64,000 bases of DNA from Psychrobacter sp. PG1 (lineage in GTDB: Bacteria; Pseudomonadota; Gammaproteobacteria; Pseudomonadales; Moraxellaceae): contig NZ_JABUZG010000048.1 in assembly GCF_014897815.1 (NCBI RefSeq), forward strand, positions 1 to 64,000. Reading direction: 5' to 3'. Shown here piece after piece: positions 19,687 to 28,916 of this stretch (position 1 is its first letter; every line of letters begins with the position of its first letter). The position numbers and the translations under genes are program-made. Under the pieces are notes generated by a model, which was given only the letters and a program-made list of their open reading frames with translations, was not told the origin of the DNA and searched no databases.

Positions 19687-20919
19687 ATGAATAATCTTCC
19701 TAAAGCAAACTTGCCTATCTCTTCAACCCAGCAGAAATCAGCTAAGCAAATCTCTTCTGAACCTAAGCCTGCGTCCGAAAAAAAGATTAATGTGAATAAT
19801 AGCCCAACATTTACCACCACAGCAGATGTCAAACAATGGATTAAAGACCAAGCACAGGCTTTAGGGTTTGCCGACTGCGGGTTTTTATCGGTGCATCACC
19901 CTTTATTTGCTAAGCAGATTGTACAATTGCAACAATGGCTCGAAAAAGGCTATGAGGGGCAACTGCAGTTTATGCATAACAATCATGAACTGCGGGCAAA
20001 TCCTGACCAACTGGTAGAAGGGGCAAAAACCATCATCAGTGTTCGTATGGATTACCTGACTCAAGCACCAACCCCACGTACGATCACTGACAATGACTAC
20101 CCCAATCAAGGCATCATCGCTCGTTATGCCAGAGGACGCGACTATCATAAAACGATGCGCAGTCGTTTGAAACAATTGGCACTAAAGATAGAAGCCATGC
20201 TTCCTGAGTGGCAACACCTCAATATAGGTTCAGAGCAAGATTTTATTTTTAGGCCTTTTAGTGACTCTGCGCCTATTTTCGAGCGACCCATTGCCGATGC
20301 TGCTGGTCTTGGCTGGACAGGAAAGCACACCTTATTAATCAACAAGCAAGCGGGTTCATTTTTTGTATTGGGTGAGCTATTTATTAGTCTCCAGTTACCT
20401 GATGACAAACCGGTCAAAGAGCATTGCGGCAGTTGTAGCGCTTGTATCGATATCTGTCCCACTCAAGCAATTGTCGCGCCCTATGAGCTCAATGCTGCAG
20501 CTTGTATCTCCTACCTCACTATCGAGCACGACGGTATTATTGATATAAAATACCGCCGCACGATTGGTAATCGCATCTTTGGCTGTGACGACTGTCAACT
20601 TATCTGTCCTTGGAATCGCTACGCCAATCTTACACCTGTAGAGGACTTCGCACCACGGCACAACCTTGATAGCAGCAGTCTGCTGGAACTGTGGCAATGG
20701 CAAGAAGCTGAATTTATGAAAAAAACTGAAGGCAGCCCACTTAGACGCACAGGCTATGTGAACTTCTTGCGCAATATCGCGATTGGTCTTGGAAATGCTA
20801 ATGGTCATCAAGACACCATTACTCAGTTACAATCAAAGCTAGGCATACACAACGAGATGCTTGATGTACATATCAACTGGGCCATAGCTGAACAGTACGA
20901 GAAATTAGAGAACATTTAA
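19687..20919 (+). CDS. queG: Epoxyqueuosine reductase
   Basis: The protein is about 410 residues from ATG 19687. The frame is open to TTG 19615, and neither start has a clear ribosome site. It catalyses the last step of queuosine synthesis in tRNA, reducing epoxyqueuosine with a cobalamin cofactor and two 4Fe-4S clusters. The cluster cysteines are seen in CGSCSACIDICP and CDDCQLICPWNR. The flavin/cobalamin-domain segments VRMDYL and IARYARGRDYHK lie earlier. About 45 polar residues precede the conserved core. It sits next to nnr (yjeF), a common neighbour pair. Confidence 0.93.
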   Translation: MNNLPKANLPISSTQQKSAKQISSEPKPASEKKINVNNSPTFTTTADVKQWIKDQAQALGFADCGFLSVHHPLFAKQIVQLQQWLEKGYEGQLQFMHNNHELRANPDQLVEGAKTIISVRMDYLTQAPTPRTITDNDYPNQGIIARYARGRDYHKTMRSRLKQLALKIEAMLPEWQHLNIGSEQDFIFRPFSDSAPIFERPIADAAGLGWTGKHTLLINKQAGSFFVLGELFISLQLPDDKPVKEHCGSCSACIDICPTQAIVAPYELNAAACISYLTIEHDGIIDIKYRRTIGNRIFGCDDCQLICPWNRYANLTPVEDFAPRHNLDSSSLLELWQWQEAEFMKKTEGSPLRRTGYVNFLRNIAIGLGNANGHQDTITQLQSKLGIHNEMLDVHINWAIAEQYEKLENI

Positions 20920-20949
20920 ATCTTAAGCTTATATTTATATAAACCCGAA

Positions 20950-20985
20950 AAAAATGCCTCTTATTATAGTAAGAGGCATTCTTTA
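20950..20985. terminator. Bidirectional terminator between queG and the BON/LysM gene
   Basis: A perfect 11-bp inverted repeat (20953-20963 with 20970-20980) with a 6-nt loop has an A run on the left and a T-rich run on the right. It lies between convergent genes. Confidence 0.8.
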
Positions 20986-21029
20986 TTTTATTCACACATA
21001 TCGCTGACAGTTCAAAACCATATTATGGC

Positions 21030-21539
21030 TTATGGCTTAGGAATACGCAGTACTTGACCAGGATAAATCTTATCAGGGCTAGATAGCATCGGCTTATTGG
21101 CTTCAAAGATTTTCATGTAATCATCCGCTGAACCATAAACCTCTTTTGCAATCTTAGACAAGCTATCACCAGATTTCACTGTATACATCGTTGACTCAGG
21201 CGCATCTTCTTCGATATCAATATTATCGATTACCTTGGCCACGTTTTGTACATTACCAATGGCGATAATCGCTTTTTCGCGGTCTGCTTGCGTTTTAGCT
21301 TTACCGCTGATTTCTGCAGTATCTGTTGAGCCGTTATACTTGATTTTCAAATCGCTAATATTAAGATTCTGCTGTTGAATGCGACGAAGTAAAATATTGG
21401 CAACTGATTGCGCAGAAGGTTCGCTACTCTGTACTGGCGTATTAGCGTCTGCTTTTGTTTCTGACTTGGCATCGTGTTTGGCGTCATCACGATTGAAAAT
21501 TTTATCACCGATATCTTTTGCAAAACTGAACATACCCAT
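21030..21539 (-). CDS. BON and LysM domain protein (Kbp/YgaU-like)
   Basis: The 169-residue protein starts MGMFSFAKDIGDKIF and then has a polar linker, a BON domain (about 43-110) and a C-terminal LysM domain (about 117-166, YTVKSGDSLSKIAKEVYG to YPGQVLRIPKP). This architecture and length match E. coli Kbp (YgaU), a potassium-binding cytoplasmic protein. There is no signal peptide, which also fits. The ribosome site AAGGAG lies 8 nt before the ATG. It is a single-gene unit. Potassium binding is inferred from architecture only. Confidence 0.85.
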   Translation of the reverse strand: MGMFSFAKDIGDKIFNRDDAKHDAKSETKADANTPVQSSEPSAQSVANILLRRIQQQNLNISDLKIKYNGSTDTAEISGKAKTQADREKAIIAIGNVQNVAKVIDNIDIEEDAPESTMYTVKSGDSLSKIAKEVYGSADDYMKIFEANKPMLSSPDKIYPGQVLRIPKP

Positions 21540-21781
21540 TTACATACTCCTTTAAATATTGTTATTTATTATTCATCATTATTTTTTTAATGGCATATAC
21601 TTTCATATATAACCACACTTTATATATCACTATACTTTGTTACTACTTACCATTATGAGTATAGACAAAGATAGGTGAGGTAGATAGTAATAGTATGTTG
21701 AGTAATGTTGATTTGGCGTAGCTTATGTTAACGTATTGATTAATCACATAACTACCTGTTGCCATGGCAAATTAAGAACAT

Positions 21782-21812
21782 AAAAAAACCGCCTATCTCT
21801 ACAGATAGGCGG
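21782..21812 (-). terminator. Terminator after acpP
   Basis: A perfect 10-bp GC-rich inverted repeat (21789-21798 with 21803-21812) has a 4-nt loop. On the minus strand it is followed by seven T. It lies 30 nt beyond the acpP stop. The stretch 21540-21781 beyond it is the upstream region of the BON/LysM gene and shows nothing else. Confidence 0.9.
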
Positions 21813-21841
21813 CTAGAATAACTCGCTAAGCCACTAGCTAA

Positions 21842-22078
21842 TTATAGCTGCGCTTGTACATAATCAATCGCTTTTTGAACAGTCGTTAATTCTGCTGAAT
21901 CTTCATCAGGAATGGTAATGCCAAAGTCACTTTCAAATGACATAACCAATTCGACTAGGTCTAACGAATCTGCACCTAAGTCTTCCATAAATGATGCATC
22001 ATTGTTGATATCTTCAACATTCATACCCAATTGCTCAGCTACTGCAGCTTTAACTCTTAGCTCGGTATCATTACTCAT
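21842..22078 (-). CDS. acpP: Acyl carrier protein
   Basis: The 78-residue acidic protein carries growing fatty acyl chains on a 4'-phosphopantetheine arm. The attachment Ser lies in [12 protein letters not shown], near residue 38. The length and sequence are typical. It follows fabG by 282 nt in the same direction. That gap holds its own promoter candidate and a strong hairpin, which would allow the high separate expression expected for ACP. The ribosome site AGGAG precedes the ATG. Confidence 0.98.
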   Translation of the reverse strand: MSNDTELRVKAAVAEQLGMNVEDINNDASFMEDLGADSLDLVELVMSFESDFGITIPDEDSAELTTVQKAIDYVQAQL

Positions 22079-22240
22079 GTAGATTTCTCCTTTTTGATCT
22101 ATTATTTTGGCAAGTCACCATAGGCCTATCATTAGGCTCTACGGCATTGTATATAAAATCATATCTTCAGATTAGCACAGCTATCCGAGTACTTTGTAAC
22201 TTGTTTTATAGCTGGTTATACATTTTGACTGATGTCTAGT

Positions 22241-22266
22241 AAAGCCCTGCTATAATACAGGGCTTT
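22241..22266. repeat. GC-rich hairpin in the fabG-acpP gap
   Basis: A perfect 9-bp inverted repeat (22241-22249 with 22258-22266) has an 8-nt loop. It lacks a long T run on the minus strand, so it could be a weak terminator after fabG, or a stabilising hairpin in the acpP leader. Confidence 0.6.
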
Positions 22267-22284
22267 GACATAAAAGTATCCGTC

Positions 22285-22313
22285 ATTATAACACCCTTTA
22301 TTATAGTTTACAC
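22285..22313 (-). promoter_or_regulatory. Candidate promoter of acpP
   Basis: The minus strand has GTGTAA, 17 nt, then a perfect TATAAT, between the fabG stop and acpP. Transcription would start near 22278, just ahead of the 22241-22266 hairpin. Confidence 0.45.
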
Positions 22314-22360
22314 TCGTGCACAGAGTTTTTTATTATAACTGTGTAACACTTATTTATCAC

Positions 22361-23089
22361 CTACATATACATACCACCATTGACAGGAATAACAGCGCCT
22401 GTGATATAACTGGCCTCATCGCTGGCTAAGAAATGTACGGCGGCGGCAATGTCTTCTGGCTGTCCAAGGCGACTGATAGGTACAGCGTCTAGCATAGAGT
22501 TCAATAGGCGCTCATCAAGCTCGTCCGTCATATCCGTTTCGATCAAACCAGGGGCTACGCAATTAATCGTCACTTGTCGTGAGCCAATTTCACGCGCGAG
22601 CGTACGGCTGAACCCTTCGACGCCTGCTTTGGTCGCCGCATAGTTCGATTGACCTGCATTACCCATTTGAGCAACGACAGAGGTTATATTGATGATGCGA
22701 CCACGGCGTGCTTTCATCATACCGCGCACAGCACGTTTACTCATGCGGTATACAGACGTCAAATTGGTATCGATAACATTTTCCCAATCGTCATCTTTCA
22801 TACGCATCAGCAGACCATCTTGGGTGATACCTGCATTATTAACCAAGACTTGTACTGCGCCGTAGACGCTCTCAATCTCTTCAAACAGCTTATCAATTTG
22901 TGCGGTATCGCGTACGTCTAAAACACGTCCAATACCGCCACTATCGTGGAGATAACCATCAATCAGCTCAGCACCTTTTTCCGTAGTCGCTGTACCAATA
23001 ACAAAATGTCCTTCTTTGGCGAAACGTTTGGCAACGGCTTTACCAATACCACGGCTAGCACCTGTCACTAGAGTAATCGTACGACTCAT
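22361..23089 (-). CDS. fabG: 3-oxoacyl-ACP reductase
   Basis: The 242-residue short-chain dehydrogenase reduces 3-oxoacyl-ACP with NADPH in fatty acid elongation. The Rossmann motif VTGASRGIGKAVAKRFAKEG lies near residue 7. NNAGIT, the catalytic Ser in INITSVVAQMG and the YxxxK in SNYAATKAGVEGFSR follow. The sequence ends PVNGGMYM as is typical. Its ATG overlaps the fabD stop by 4 nt (ATGA), so translation is probably coupled. Confidence 0.97.
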   Translation of the reverse strand: MSRTITLVTGASRGIGKAVAKRFAKEGHFVIGTATTEKGAELIDGYLHDSGGIGRVLDVRDTAQIDKLFEEIESVYGAVQVLVNNAGITQDGLLMRMKDDDWENVIDTNLTSVYRMSKRAVRGMMKARRGRIINITSVVAQMGNAGQSNYAATKAGVEGFSRTLAREIGSRQVTINCVAPGLIETDMTDELDERLLNSMLDAVPISRLGQPEDIAAAVHFLASDEASYITGAVIPVNGGMYM

Positions 23090-24054
23090 GATAACACCTC
23101 CATTAATTTATCAAGACGAGCGGGCTTGTCAGTAGGATAGCTCATAATTGGCTGTGCTTGGCGCTTCGCCAAGTTGCTCAATACATTACCACTGCCGCAT
23201 TCGATTAAAATATTAATTTGTTTGTCAGCCAGCTCTTGCATGGTTTTTGACCATAATACTGGTTGGCTTAATTGCTCTGTTAATGCCTGCTTGATACCGA
23301 CCGCACTGCTCTCGACACGCGCATGTCGATTTTGGATAACAGGAATCGTCGCTTGATCAAATTTTATTTCTGCCAGAATCTCAGCCAATGCAATACTCGC
23401 TGGTTCCATTAGCGCGCAATGTGATGGTACGCTTACCTTTAGCGGGATAGATTTTTTGCCTGTGTTTTGCACTTTATCAATAACGGCATTCACACCAGCA
23501 GCATTACCCGATATCACCACTTGTCCCGGACTATTAAAGTTGGCTGCACCTACAATGGCACCCTCGACATGTTCAGTCGCTTGCTCACACAAGTTTTCTA
23601 CTCGATTGTCCTCAAGCCCTAACACTGCTGCCATGGCAGTATCGACACCTACAACGGCTTCTTGCATCAACTGACCGCGCTTATGTACCAATTTAACCGC
23701 ATCAGCAAGCGATATGACTTCAGCCGCACAAAGCGCACTGTACTCACCTAGAGAATGACCCGCTAAATAACAAGGCGCTGTGGTTATTTTTTGTTTTAAG
23801 ATACGCCAAATGGCGATGCTGGCCGTCAGTAATGCTGGCTGAGTATATTGTGTTTGATTGAGTTTTTCTTCATTTTGACAGATTGCCCATAAGTCTTCAC
23901 CAAGCGCGGCGCTAGCTTCAGTAAAGGTATCGAGAATCTCTGGATAGATTTCAGCAAGCTCACTAGTCATCCCGACTACTTGCGATCCTTGACCAGGAAA
24001 AATTACCGCAATACGTGTCGGCGGCTTTTTTACCATATCGGGTACAGAGGCCAT
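23086..24054 (-). CDS. fabD: Malonyl-CoA:ACP transacylase
   Basis: The 322-residue enzyme loads malonyl groups onto ACP. The motifs IAVIFPGQGSQ and LAGHSLGEYSALCAA (nucleophile Ser) are seen. Later segments SVPSHCALMEPAS (catalytic His) and ECGSGNVLSNL also match. The frame opens at TTG 24060, but ATG 24054 with an AAGGA ribosome site 9 nt upstream is preferred. It overlaps fabG by 4 nt. Upstream lies rpmF, separated by 437 nt with two hairpins. plsX and fabH, which stand between rpmF and fabD in enterobacteria, are absent here. Confidence 0.97.
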   Translation of the reverse strand: MASVPDMVKKPPTRIAVIFPGQGSQVVGMTSELAEIYPEILDTFTEASAALGEDLWAICQNEEKLNQTQYTQPALLTASIAIWRILKQKITTAPCYLAGHSLGEYSALCAAEVISLADAVKLVHKRGQLMQEAVVGVDTAMAAVLGLEDNRVENLCEQATEHVEGAIVGAANFNSPGQVVISGNAAGVNAVIDKVQNTGKKSIPLKVSVPSHCALMEPASIALAEILAEIKFDQATIPVIQNRHARVESSAVGIKQALTEQLSQPVLWSKTMQELADKQINILIECGSGNVLSNLAKRQAQPIMSYPTDKPARLDKLMEVLS

Positions 24055-24338
24055 AACCAATATTCCTTATTTAATTGGAAATATCCCTAAAAACAATTGG
24101 GGTTTATTATATTATTAGAGGCGATATAAAGCCGTTGCTTTAGTATTTGTCTAAAAAAACGGATTATCGATAAACTATACACTGACGCACACTATTATCA
24201 TAGCGGATGCAACTGAAACACGTATAGTAAAAGATACCACTCACATTAAAATGGTAGAGTATATCGATTCATTTTCATATTTTCTAAAGGCACATGGTAA
24301 AAGGTTGTTCAAATACCTACCATAAAAGCTAATAGCAA

Positions 24339-24390
24339 AAAGCCAAGTTATCTAGCCACATAATATATGATAGCGAAATAACTTGGCTTT
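24339..24390. repeat. Long inverted repeat upstream of fabD
   Basis: A perfect 13-bp inverted repeat (24339-24351 with 24378-24390) encloses 26 nt. On the plus strand it ends in CTTTCTT. On the minus strand it is followed by TTTTGC. It may be a terminator for rpmF or a regulatory stem ahead of fabD. No other feature was seen in 24055-24338. Confidence 0.55.
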
Positions 24391-24424
24391 CTTCAGCTCA
24401 AAGCATATTACCTAATAACAGCGT

Positions 24425-24467
24425 TGCAAAAATAATGACAGTCACCAGTACTATCATTATTTTTGCA
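24425..24467 (-). terminator. AT-rich hairpin directly after rpmF
   Basis: A perfect 14-bp inverted repeat (24425-24438 with 24454-24467) with a 15-nt loop starts 25 nt past the rpmF stop. Its arm carries a T run, so it could act as a terminator, although no extra T tract follows. Confidence 0.55.
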
Positions 24468-24491
24468 ATTAGCTATTGAATAGCCAACAAT

Positions 24492-24674
24492 TTAAGCGTC
24501 TTGACTAACTTTAAACAACTGGCGACCACGGTAGAAACCATCTTTAGTCATGTGATGACGACGATGTTTTTCACCAGTGGTAGCATCTACGCTTATCTCA
24601 GCGATTTCCATACGATGATGTGAACGGCGCATGTCACGACGAGAACGACTTTTACGACTTTTTTGAACGGCCAT
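24492..24674 (-). CDS. rpmF: 50S ribosomal protein L32
   Basis: The 60-residue basic protein begins [20 protein letters not shown], the standard L32 start. It lacks the four zinc cysteines found in some homologues, as in other gammaproteobacteria. The ribosome site AGGAG lies before the ATG. yceD is upstream in the usual order, but the gap is 337 nt and holds a separate promoter candidate. Confidence 0.96.
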
Positions 24675-25011
24675 GATATAGCTCCTATACTTAAAAGGGG
24701 ATAAGCTTGAAATTCAGCTTTAATCGACACTGACAGAGGCTATATAATCACAACAACCTAAGTCTTACGCATCATTAGTTAAATAGATTGCCACGTATTA
24801 AAGTGTTGATTACGTCTAAAATCTATAGTTAGTCTGCAAGATCAGCATCTATCTGCCAGTAGCAGATTGCTAGAATGCAATAAACGGGACATTATACGCA
24901 TGTTTAGCGGATTAATAAAGCCCTGCTTCTCACTCTTTGGTAGAAAGCTGATGAAAGGTATCATAAATTTATTAAGTAGTACATTTATATATGACTTGTC
25001 TCTTAATAAGA
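24675..25011 (-). promoter_or_regulatory. yceD-rpmF spacer with candidate rpmF promoter
   Basis: A perfect TATAAT on the minus strand at 24891-24896 has a weak -35 about 16-17 nt upstream. It would give rpmF a leader of about 210 nt. The rest of the 337-nt spacer shows no ORF that I can support. Confidence 0.4.
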
Positions 25012-25605
25012 TTACAACTTGCCTTTTAGAGAGGCTAAAGCAGCAAAAGGATTTTCGCTTTCTTCCTCTTCTGGAATCTCACCAAATTGCTCTACCGTCA
25101 TTTCACAGTCGTCATGTTTTGGCGACATTGGCGTCTTCAGTAATATCTCATCTTCTACCAATTTTTTGAATGGCAATAAAAGCTCTGGTGCAGGCTCAGT
25201 AATAATTTCATCAAGTAATAAATAATCTTGTTCATCATTGATTGAACGTGCTTGGCTCTCATCTTCTAGTAGCGCAATATTATAATCATCAGACAAATCG
25301 ATAGCTACTGGCTGTAGGCAACGCTGACAGGTTAACCAAACTTCACCCGTCAGTGTGAATGCCAAATGTAAGACATTATTGCGTCGATACAGATTGGCAT
25401 TAAGCGAGATATTTGCTTGTTCATGTTCGGTGGCTAAGGTAGCAGCAAGACGTTTGAAAGCGCTTGGCTCTACCTCTCCTGTCCATTCATATCCAGTATC
25501 TGCCCATTTATCCAAAGAAATAGATTCAGGCATACTAGTAGATAAAGGCGCTTTTTTATTATCAGCATAACCTGCTGACGGTTTACTTTCTGGAGTGCTT
25601 GACAT
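25012..25605 (-). CDS. yceD: YceD/DUF177 family protein
   Basis: The protein is about 197 residues from ATG 25605 (GAGG 6 nt upstream). ATG 25617 is also possible. The DUF177 domain contains the cysteine pair in LTCQRCLQPVAIDLSDDYN and the acidic C-terminal segment with MSPKHDDCEM and ENPFAALASLK. The family is always linked to rpmF and is thought to help 23S rRNA accumulation or ribosome assembly; that role is knowledge of the family, not visible here. It is divergent from epmC. Confidence 0.9.
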   Translation of the reverse strand: MSSTPESKPSAGYADNKKAPLSTSMPESISLDKWADTGYEWTGEVEPSAFKRLAATLATEHEQANISLNANLYRRNNVLHLAFTLTGEVWLTCQRCLQPVAIDLSDDYNIALLEDESQARSINDEQDYLLLDEIITEPAPELLLPFKKLVEDEILLKTPMSPKHDDCEMTVEQFGEIPEEEESENPFAALASLKGKL

Positions 25606-25790
25606 GCGCGACCTCATTCATCAAAACGGTGTATAATATTGCCTGCCATACTAACGGAAAGCATTGAGCGACGCTAGCGCTAGTATGTTAAATTTATTTG
25701 ATATAAGCTCTATTTTTATCTCTTTATTTCTCCTATTTATATTCAAAGATAGTTCTTCTTTTTATCTTTTATTTGACCAGTGCTTTACCT

Positions 25791-26531
25791 ATGAATGTGT
25801 TTAATGATAAACCTGACTTCTCGAACCTACTTTCTCCACTTGAAGCAAAGATACTATTGCAACGTCTCACTACGTTAACCAGTAATGTGAATGCCTCTTC
25901 CACTGACTCGTGGAACCTTAAAAACAATCAGTGCTTAGAGGATGTAAAAAGTGAATGGCAAAGGTTAGAAAGGTTAGCTACTATCAAAGGCTTAGATGGC
26001 ACTCCATCATTGGTTAATAAATACGAGCAAGCGGCTACTGATTGGCTCATCCAATTATTCAATAATTTATTCGCTCATCAAAATGTGACATTGGTTCGTG
26101 GACAAGGAGAACCAGAGTACTTTCCGGCACAAAATAACGAACCCGCAAAAATTGCATTCGCTCATGGATTTTTTGCTAGTGCGTTGCATGAAATGAGCCA
26201 TTGGTGTGTGGCTGGAGAGGCTCGTAGACGTTTGCCTGACTTTGGCTACTGGTACGCACCAGATGGGCGTACTGCCGCTCAGCAGCAAGCATTTGAACGT
26301 GTAGAGATTAAGCCTCAAGCATTAGAGTGTTTATTTACTCTCGCTTGTGAACGGCAGTTTCAAGTCTCACAAGACAACCTGTTTGCTGACTTTGATACGA
26401 GCAATAGTACATTCGCAAACGACGTCTACCGACAAGTGCAACAATACATCGCTAAGCCCAATATATTGCCACCTGATGCTAAGACTTTATTACACGCTTT
26501 ACTCAGTGTCTCTATAGCTGATCTAGAGTAA
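25791..26531 (+). CDS. epmC: Elongation factor P hydroxylase
   Basis: The protein is about 246 residues from ATG 25791; TTG 25773 would add six. The conserved block AHGFFASALHEMSHWCVAGEARR near residue 130 carries the HExxH-like metal site of the YfcM family. GYWYAPDGRTAAQQQAFERVEIKPQALE follows. In E. coli this enzyme hydroxylates the beta-lysylated Lys of EF-P. It implies that epmA and epmB are elsewhere in the genome. No clear ribosome site was seen, so the start is uncertain. Confidence 0.9.
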   Translation: MNVFNDKPDFSNLLSPLEAKILLQRLTTLTSNVNASSTDSWNLKNNQCLEDVKSEWQRLERLATIKGLDGTPSLVNKYEQAATDWLIQLFNNLFAHQNVTLVRGQGEPEYFPAQNNEPAKIAFAHGFFASALHEMSHWCVAGEARRRLPDFGYWYAPDGRTAAQQQAFERVEIKPQALECLFTLACERQFQVSQDNLFADFDTSNSTFANDVYRQVQQYIAKPNILPPDAKTLLHALLSVSIADLE

Positions 26532-26749
26532 CAGCGGCATATCAGCTTAGAAGTGTGGCATTTTTGCGTTAACGATTGTCTACGCATAGTAACGGCTTGC
26601 AATCAAACTTATATTGGCTTTGCGCTATACTAAGAAGGCAATGATGCTTTTTTAGTAAACTTAGTGAAAGAAGCGTACGCGCCATAAATGTCCTACTTAG
26701 TTAAAAACCTCATATTCAACAACCCATAATTATAAAATAAGGAACTGCT

Positions 26750-27370
26750 ATGCAAGTATTTTATATTCATCCAGAAAATCCACAGCCACGTCTGATTGAG
26801 CAAGTGGCGGATTTGTTACGTAAAGACCAGCTCATTATCTACCCTACCGATACCAGCTATGCTTTTGGTTGTCGCTTAGGGGCAAAGGATGCACTCGATA
26901 AGCTTAAACAAATTCGTGAACTTGATGATAAACACCAGTTTACCTTACTGTGCCGTGACTTAAGCGAAATTGCCAACTATGCTGCAGTGGACAATATACA
27001 ATTTAAACAGCTCAAAGCGCTTACTCCTGCGCCCATCACCTTTATCCTCAATGCTACAAAAGACGTACCAAAAAAATTGGCACACGCGAAGAAAAAAACC
27101 ATCGGTATTCGAGTACCTAGCAACCCCATTGCGCAAGCGCTTTTAGAAGCCATGGATGAACCTATCTTGACAAGCTCATTAATACTACCTAACCGTGATG
27201 ACATACTAGATGATCCCTTTGAGATTGAGGATTTATTAGGCAATCAAATCGACGGTTTAATAAATGCAGGTATAAAAACCACTAAGCTCACTACTATCGT
27301 TGATATGACTGGTAGCCAGCCTGAAATTATCAGGCAAGGTGCCGCGGATGTAGATTCACTACTACGGTAA
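26750..27370 (+). CDS. YciO/Sua5-YrdC family protein
   Basis: The 206-residue protein has the YrdC fold: IIYPTDTSYAFGCRLG near residue 29, then KHQFTLLCRDLSEI, the lysine-rich HAKKKTIGIRVPSNP and TSSLILPNRD. The length and start MQVFYIHPENPQPRL are those of the YciO branch rather than TsaC. Related proteins make threonylcarbamoyl-AMP for t6A tRNA modification, but the role of YciO is less certain. The ribosome site AAGGAA precedes the ATG. The 218 nt upstream show no other gene. Confidence 0.88.
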   Translation: MQVFYIHPENPQPRLIEQVADLLRKDQLIIYPTDTSYAFGCRLGAKDALDKLKQIRELDDKHQFTLLCRDLSEIANYAAVDNIQFKQLKALTPAPITFILNATKDVPKKLAHAKKKTIGIRVPSNPIAQALLEAMDEPILTSSLILPNRDDILDDPFEIEDLLGNQIDGLINAGIKTTKLTTIVDMTGSQPEIIRQGAADVDSLLR

Positions 27371-27390
27371 TAAATTAAAGCATCAGACAC

Positions 27391-27424
27391 AAAAAAAAGC
27401 TCCAATTGAATTGGAGCTTTTTTA
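27391..27424. terminator. Bidirectional terminator between yciO and rplQ
   Basis: A 13-bp inverted repeat (27393-27405 with 27411-27423) has A and T runs in its arms. It ends both the plus-strand gene and the ribosomal superoperon on the minus strand. Confidence 0.9.
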
Positions 27425-27449
27425 TATACATCTTTTGCTTATTATAAAA

Positions 27450-27815
27450 TTAGTCGCGATCAACCAATTCTACATATGCCATTGGCGCATTGTCACCATC
27501 ACGGTAACCACATTTTACGATACGCAAATATCCACCTGGACGGGTCTGGTAACGAGGACCTAACGTGCCAAATAGTTTACCTACCATAGCTTTGCTACGC
27601 ATACGGCTAAATGCCAAACGACGGTTAGCAACGCTGTCTTCTTTAGCCATAGTGATTAATGGCTCGGCAACGCGACGTAACTCTTTTGCTTTTGGTAAAG
27701 TTGTTTTGATCAGTTCATGCTCAAATAATGAGTTAGTCATGTTCTGAAACATTGCCTTACGATGACTGCCGGTACGACCCAGCTTGACTCCACTCTTACG
27801 ATGGCGCATAGTCAA
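27450..27815 (-). CDS. rplQ: 50S ribosomal protein L17
   Basis: The 121-residue protein starts [20 protein letters not shown] and has the core [20 protein letters not shown] and the C-terminal [11 protein letters not shown]. It binds 23S rRNA near the exit tunnel. It is the last gene of the alpha part of the superoperon, 13 nt after rpoA, and is followed by a terminator. Confidence 0.98.
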   Translation of the reverse strand: MTMRHRKSGVKLGRTGSHRKAMFQNMTNSLFEHELIKTTLPKAKELRRVAEPLITMAKEDSVANRRLAFSRMRSKAMVGKLFGTLGPRYQTRPGGYLRIVKCGYRDGDNAPMAYVELVDRD

Positions 27816-27828
27816 AAATCCTTAAAGT

Positions 27829-28836
27829 TTAACGGCTACGATAAGAAAAGCGATCATCAACACGAAGGTCAGCTGGTGGCCAGTTATCTAGGCGCATACC
27901 GAGCTCTAAATCTTTAGACGCTAGTACGTCTTTGATTTCCGTTAATGATTTCTTACCAAGATTTGGGGTTTTTAGAAGTTCAGTCTCTGAACGTTGTACC
28001 AAATCACCGATATAGTAAATGTTTTCAGCTTTCAAGCAGTTGGCTGAGCGAACCGTTAGTTCAAGATCGTCCACAGGGCGTAATAGCACCGGATCAACCT
28101 CTTCTTTCTCTTTCACAGGCTCAGGCGCTTCTTCAGCTTCTAGGTCAACAAAGATAGAAATCTGTTGTTGTAAAATAGTGGCTGCTTTACGAATTGCTTC
28201 TTCTGGATCTATAGTGCCATTAGTTTCAAGCTCAATGATAAGACGATCAAGATCAGTACGCTGCTCTACACGAGCGTTCTCAACCTGATAAGCAACACGA
28301 AGCACAGGACTAAAACTTGCATCAAGCTTTAAACGTCCGATTGCTTTAGTATCACCATCTTCACGGCGCTGGTTTGCTGGCTCATATCCACGACCCATTA
28401 CTACACGCAAACGCATCTTAAGATGACCACGATCACTCAATGTACCCAACACCAATTCTGGATTGACGATGTCTACATTATGCGGTAACGCGATGTCTGC
28501 AGCAGTAATAGTGCCTGGACCTTGTTTATCCAAGGTCAAAAATACTTCATTTTGGTCATGAAGCGTAATGGCCAAGCCTTTTAGGTTCAAAAGCAAGTCA
28601 AGTACATCTTCTTGTAGCCCTTCAAGCGTTGAGTATTCATGGTCAACACCATCAATCTCAGCCTCAATGACTGCAGCACCAGGTAATGAAGATAACAAGA
28701 TGCGACGTAAGGCATTACCAAGGGTATGCCCAAAGCCGCGTTCTAACGGTTCGAGCGTGACTTTCGCAATCGTTTCATTAACCGTATCCACATTAATGGC
28801 ATTCGGCGTTAGAAACTCAGTTGCATTTAGCATCAT
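27829..28836 (-). CDS. rpoA: RNA polymerase alpha subunit
   Basis: The 335-residue protein nucleates RNA polymerase assembly. The N-terminal dimerisation domain shows [26 protein letters not shown]. After a linker rich in Glu and Pro ([17 protein letters not shown]), the C-terminal domain shows [14 protein letters not shown] and [16 protein letters not shown], which contacts UP-element DNA and activators. Two ATGs lie in tandem at the start, with GAGGTGA upstream. The order rpsD-rpoA-rplQ is standard. Confidence 0.98.
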   Translation of the reverse strand: MMLNATEFLTPNAINVDTVNETIAKVTLEPLERGFGHTLGNALRRILLSSLPGAAVIEAEIDGVDHEYSTLEGLQEDVLDLLLNLKGLAITLHDQNEVFLTLDKQGPGTITAADIALPHNVDIVNPELVLGTLSDRGHLKMRLRVVMGRGYEPANQRREDGDTKAIGRLKLDASFSPVLRVAYQVENARVEQRTDLDRLIIELETNGTIDPEEAIRKAATILQQQISIFVDLEAEEAPEPVKEKEEVDPVLLRPVDDLELTVRSANCLKAENIYYIGDLVQRSETELLKTPNLGKKSLTEIKDVLASKDLELGMRLDNWPPADLRVDDRFSYRSR

Positions 28837-28916
28837 GATGTCACCTCGATTTATTAAACTGGTTTAATTAACGTTGATTGCTCAATGCCGTTTTCACGAC
28901 ATCGAGCAGTACGTCA

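Noticed and set aside
24867..25169. 100-codon plus-strand ORF in the yceD-rpmF region
   Set aside because: Half lies antisense to yceD and the start has no ribosome site; it is a likely shadow frame.
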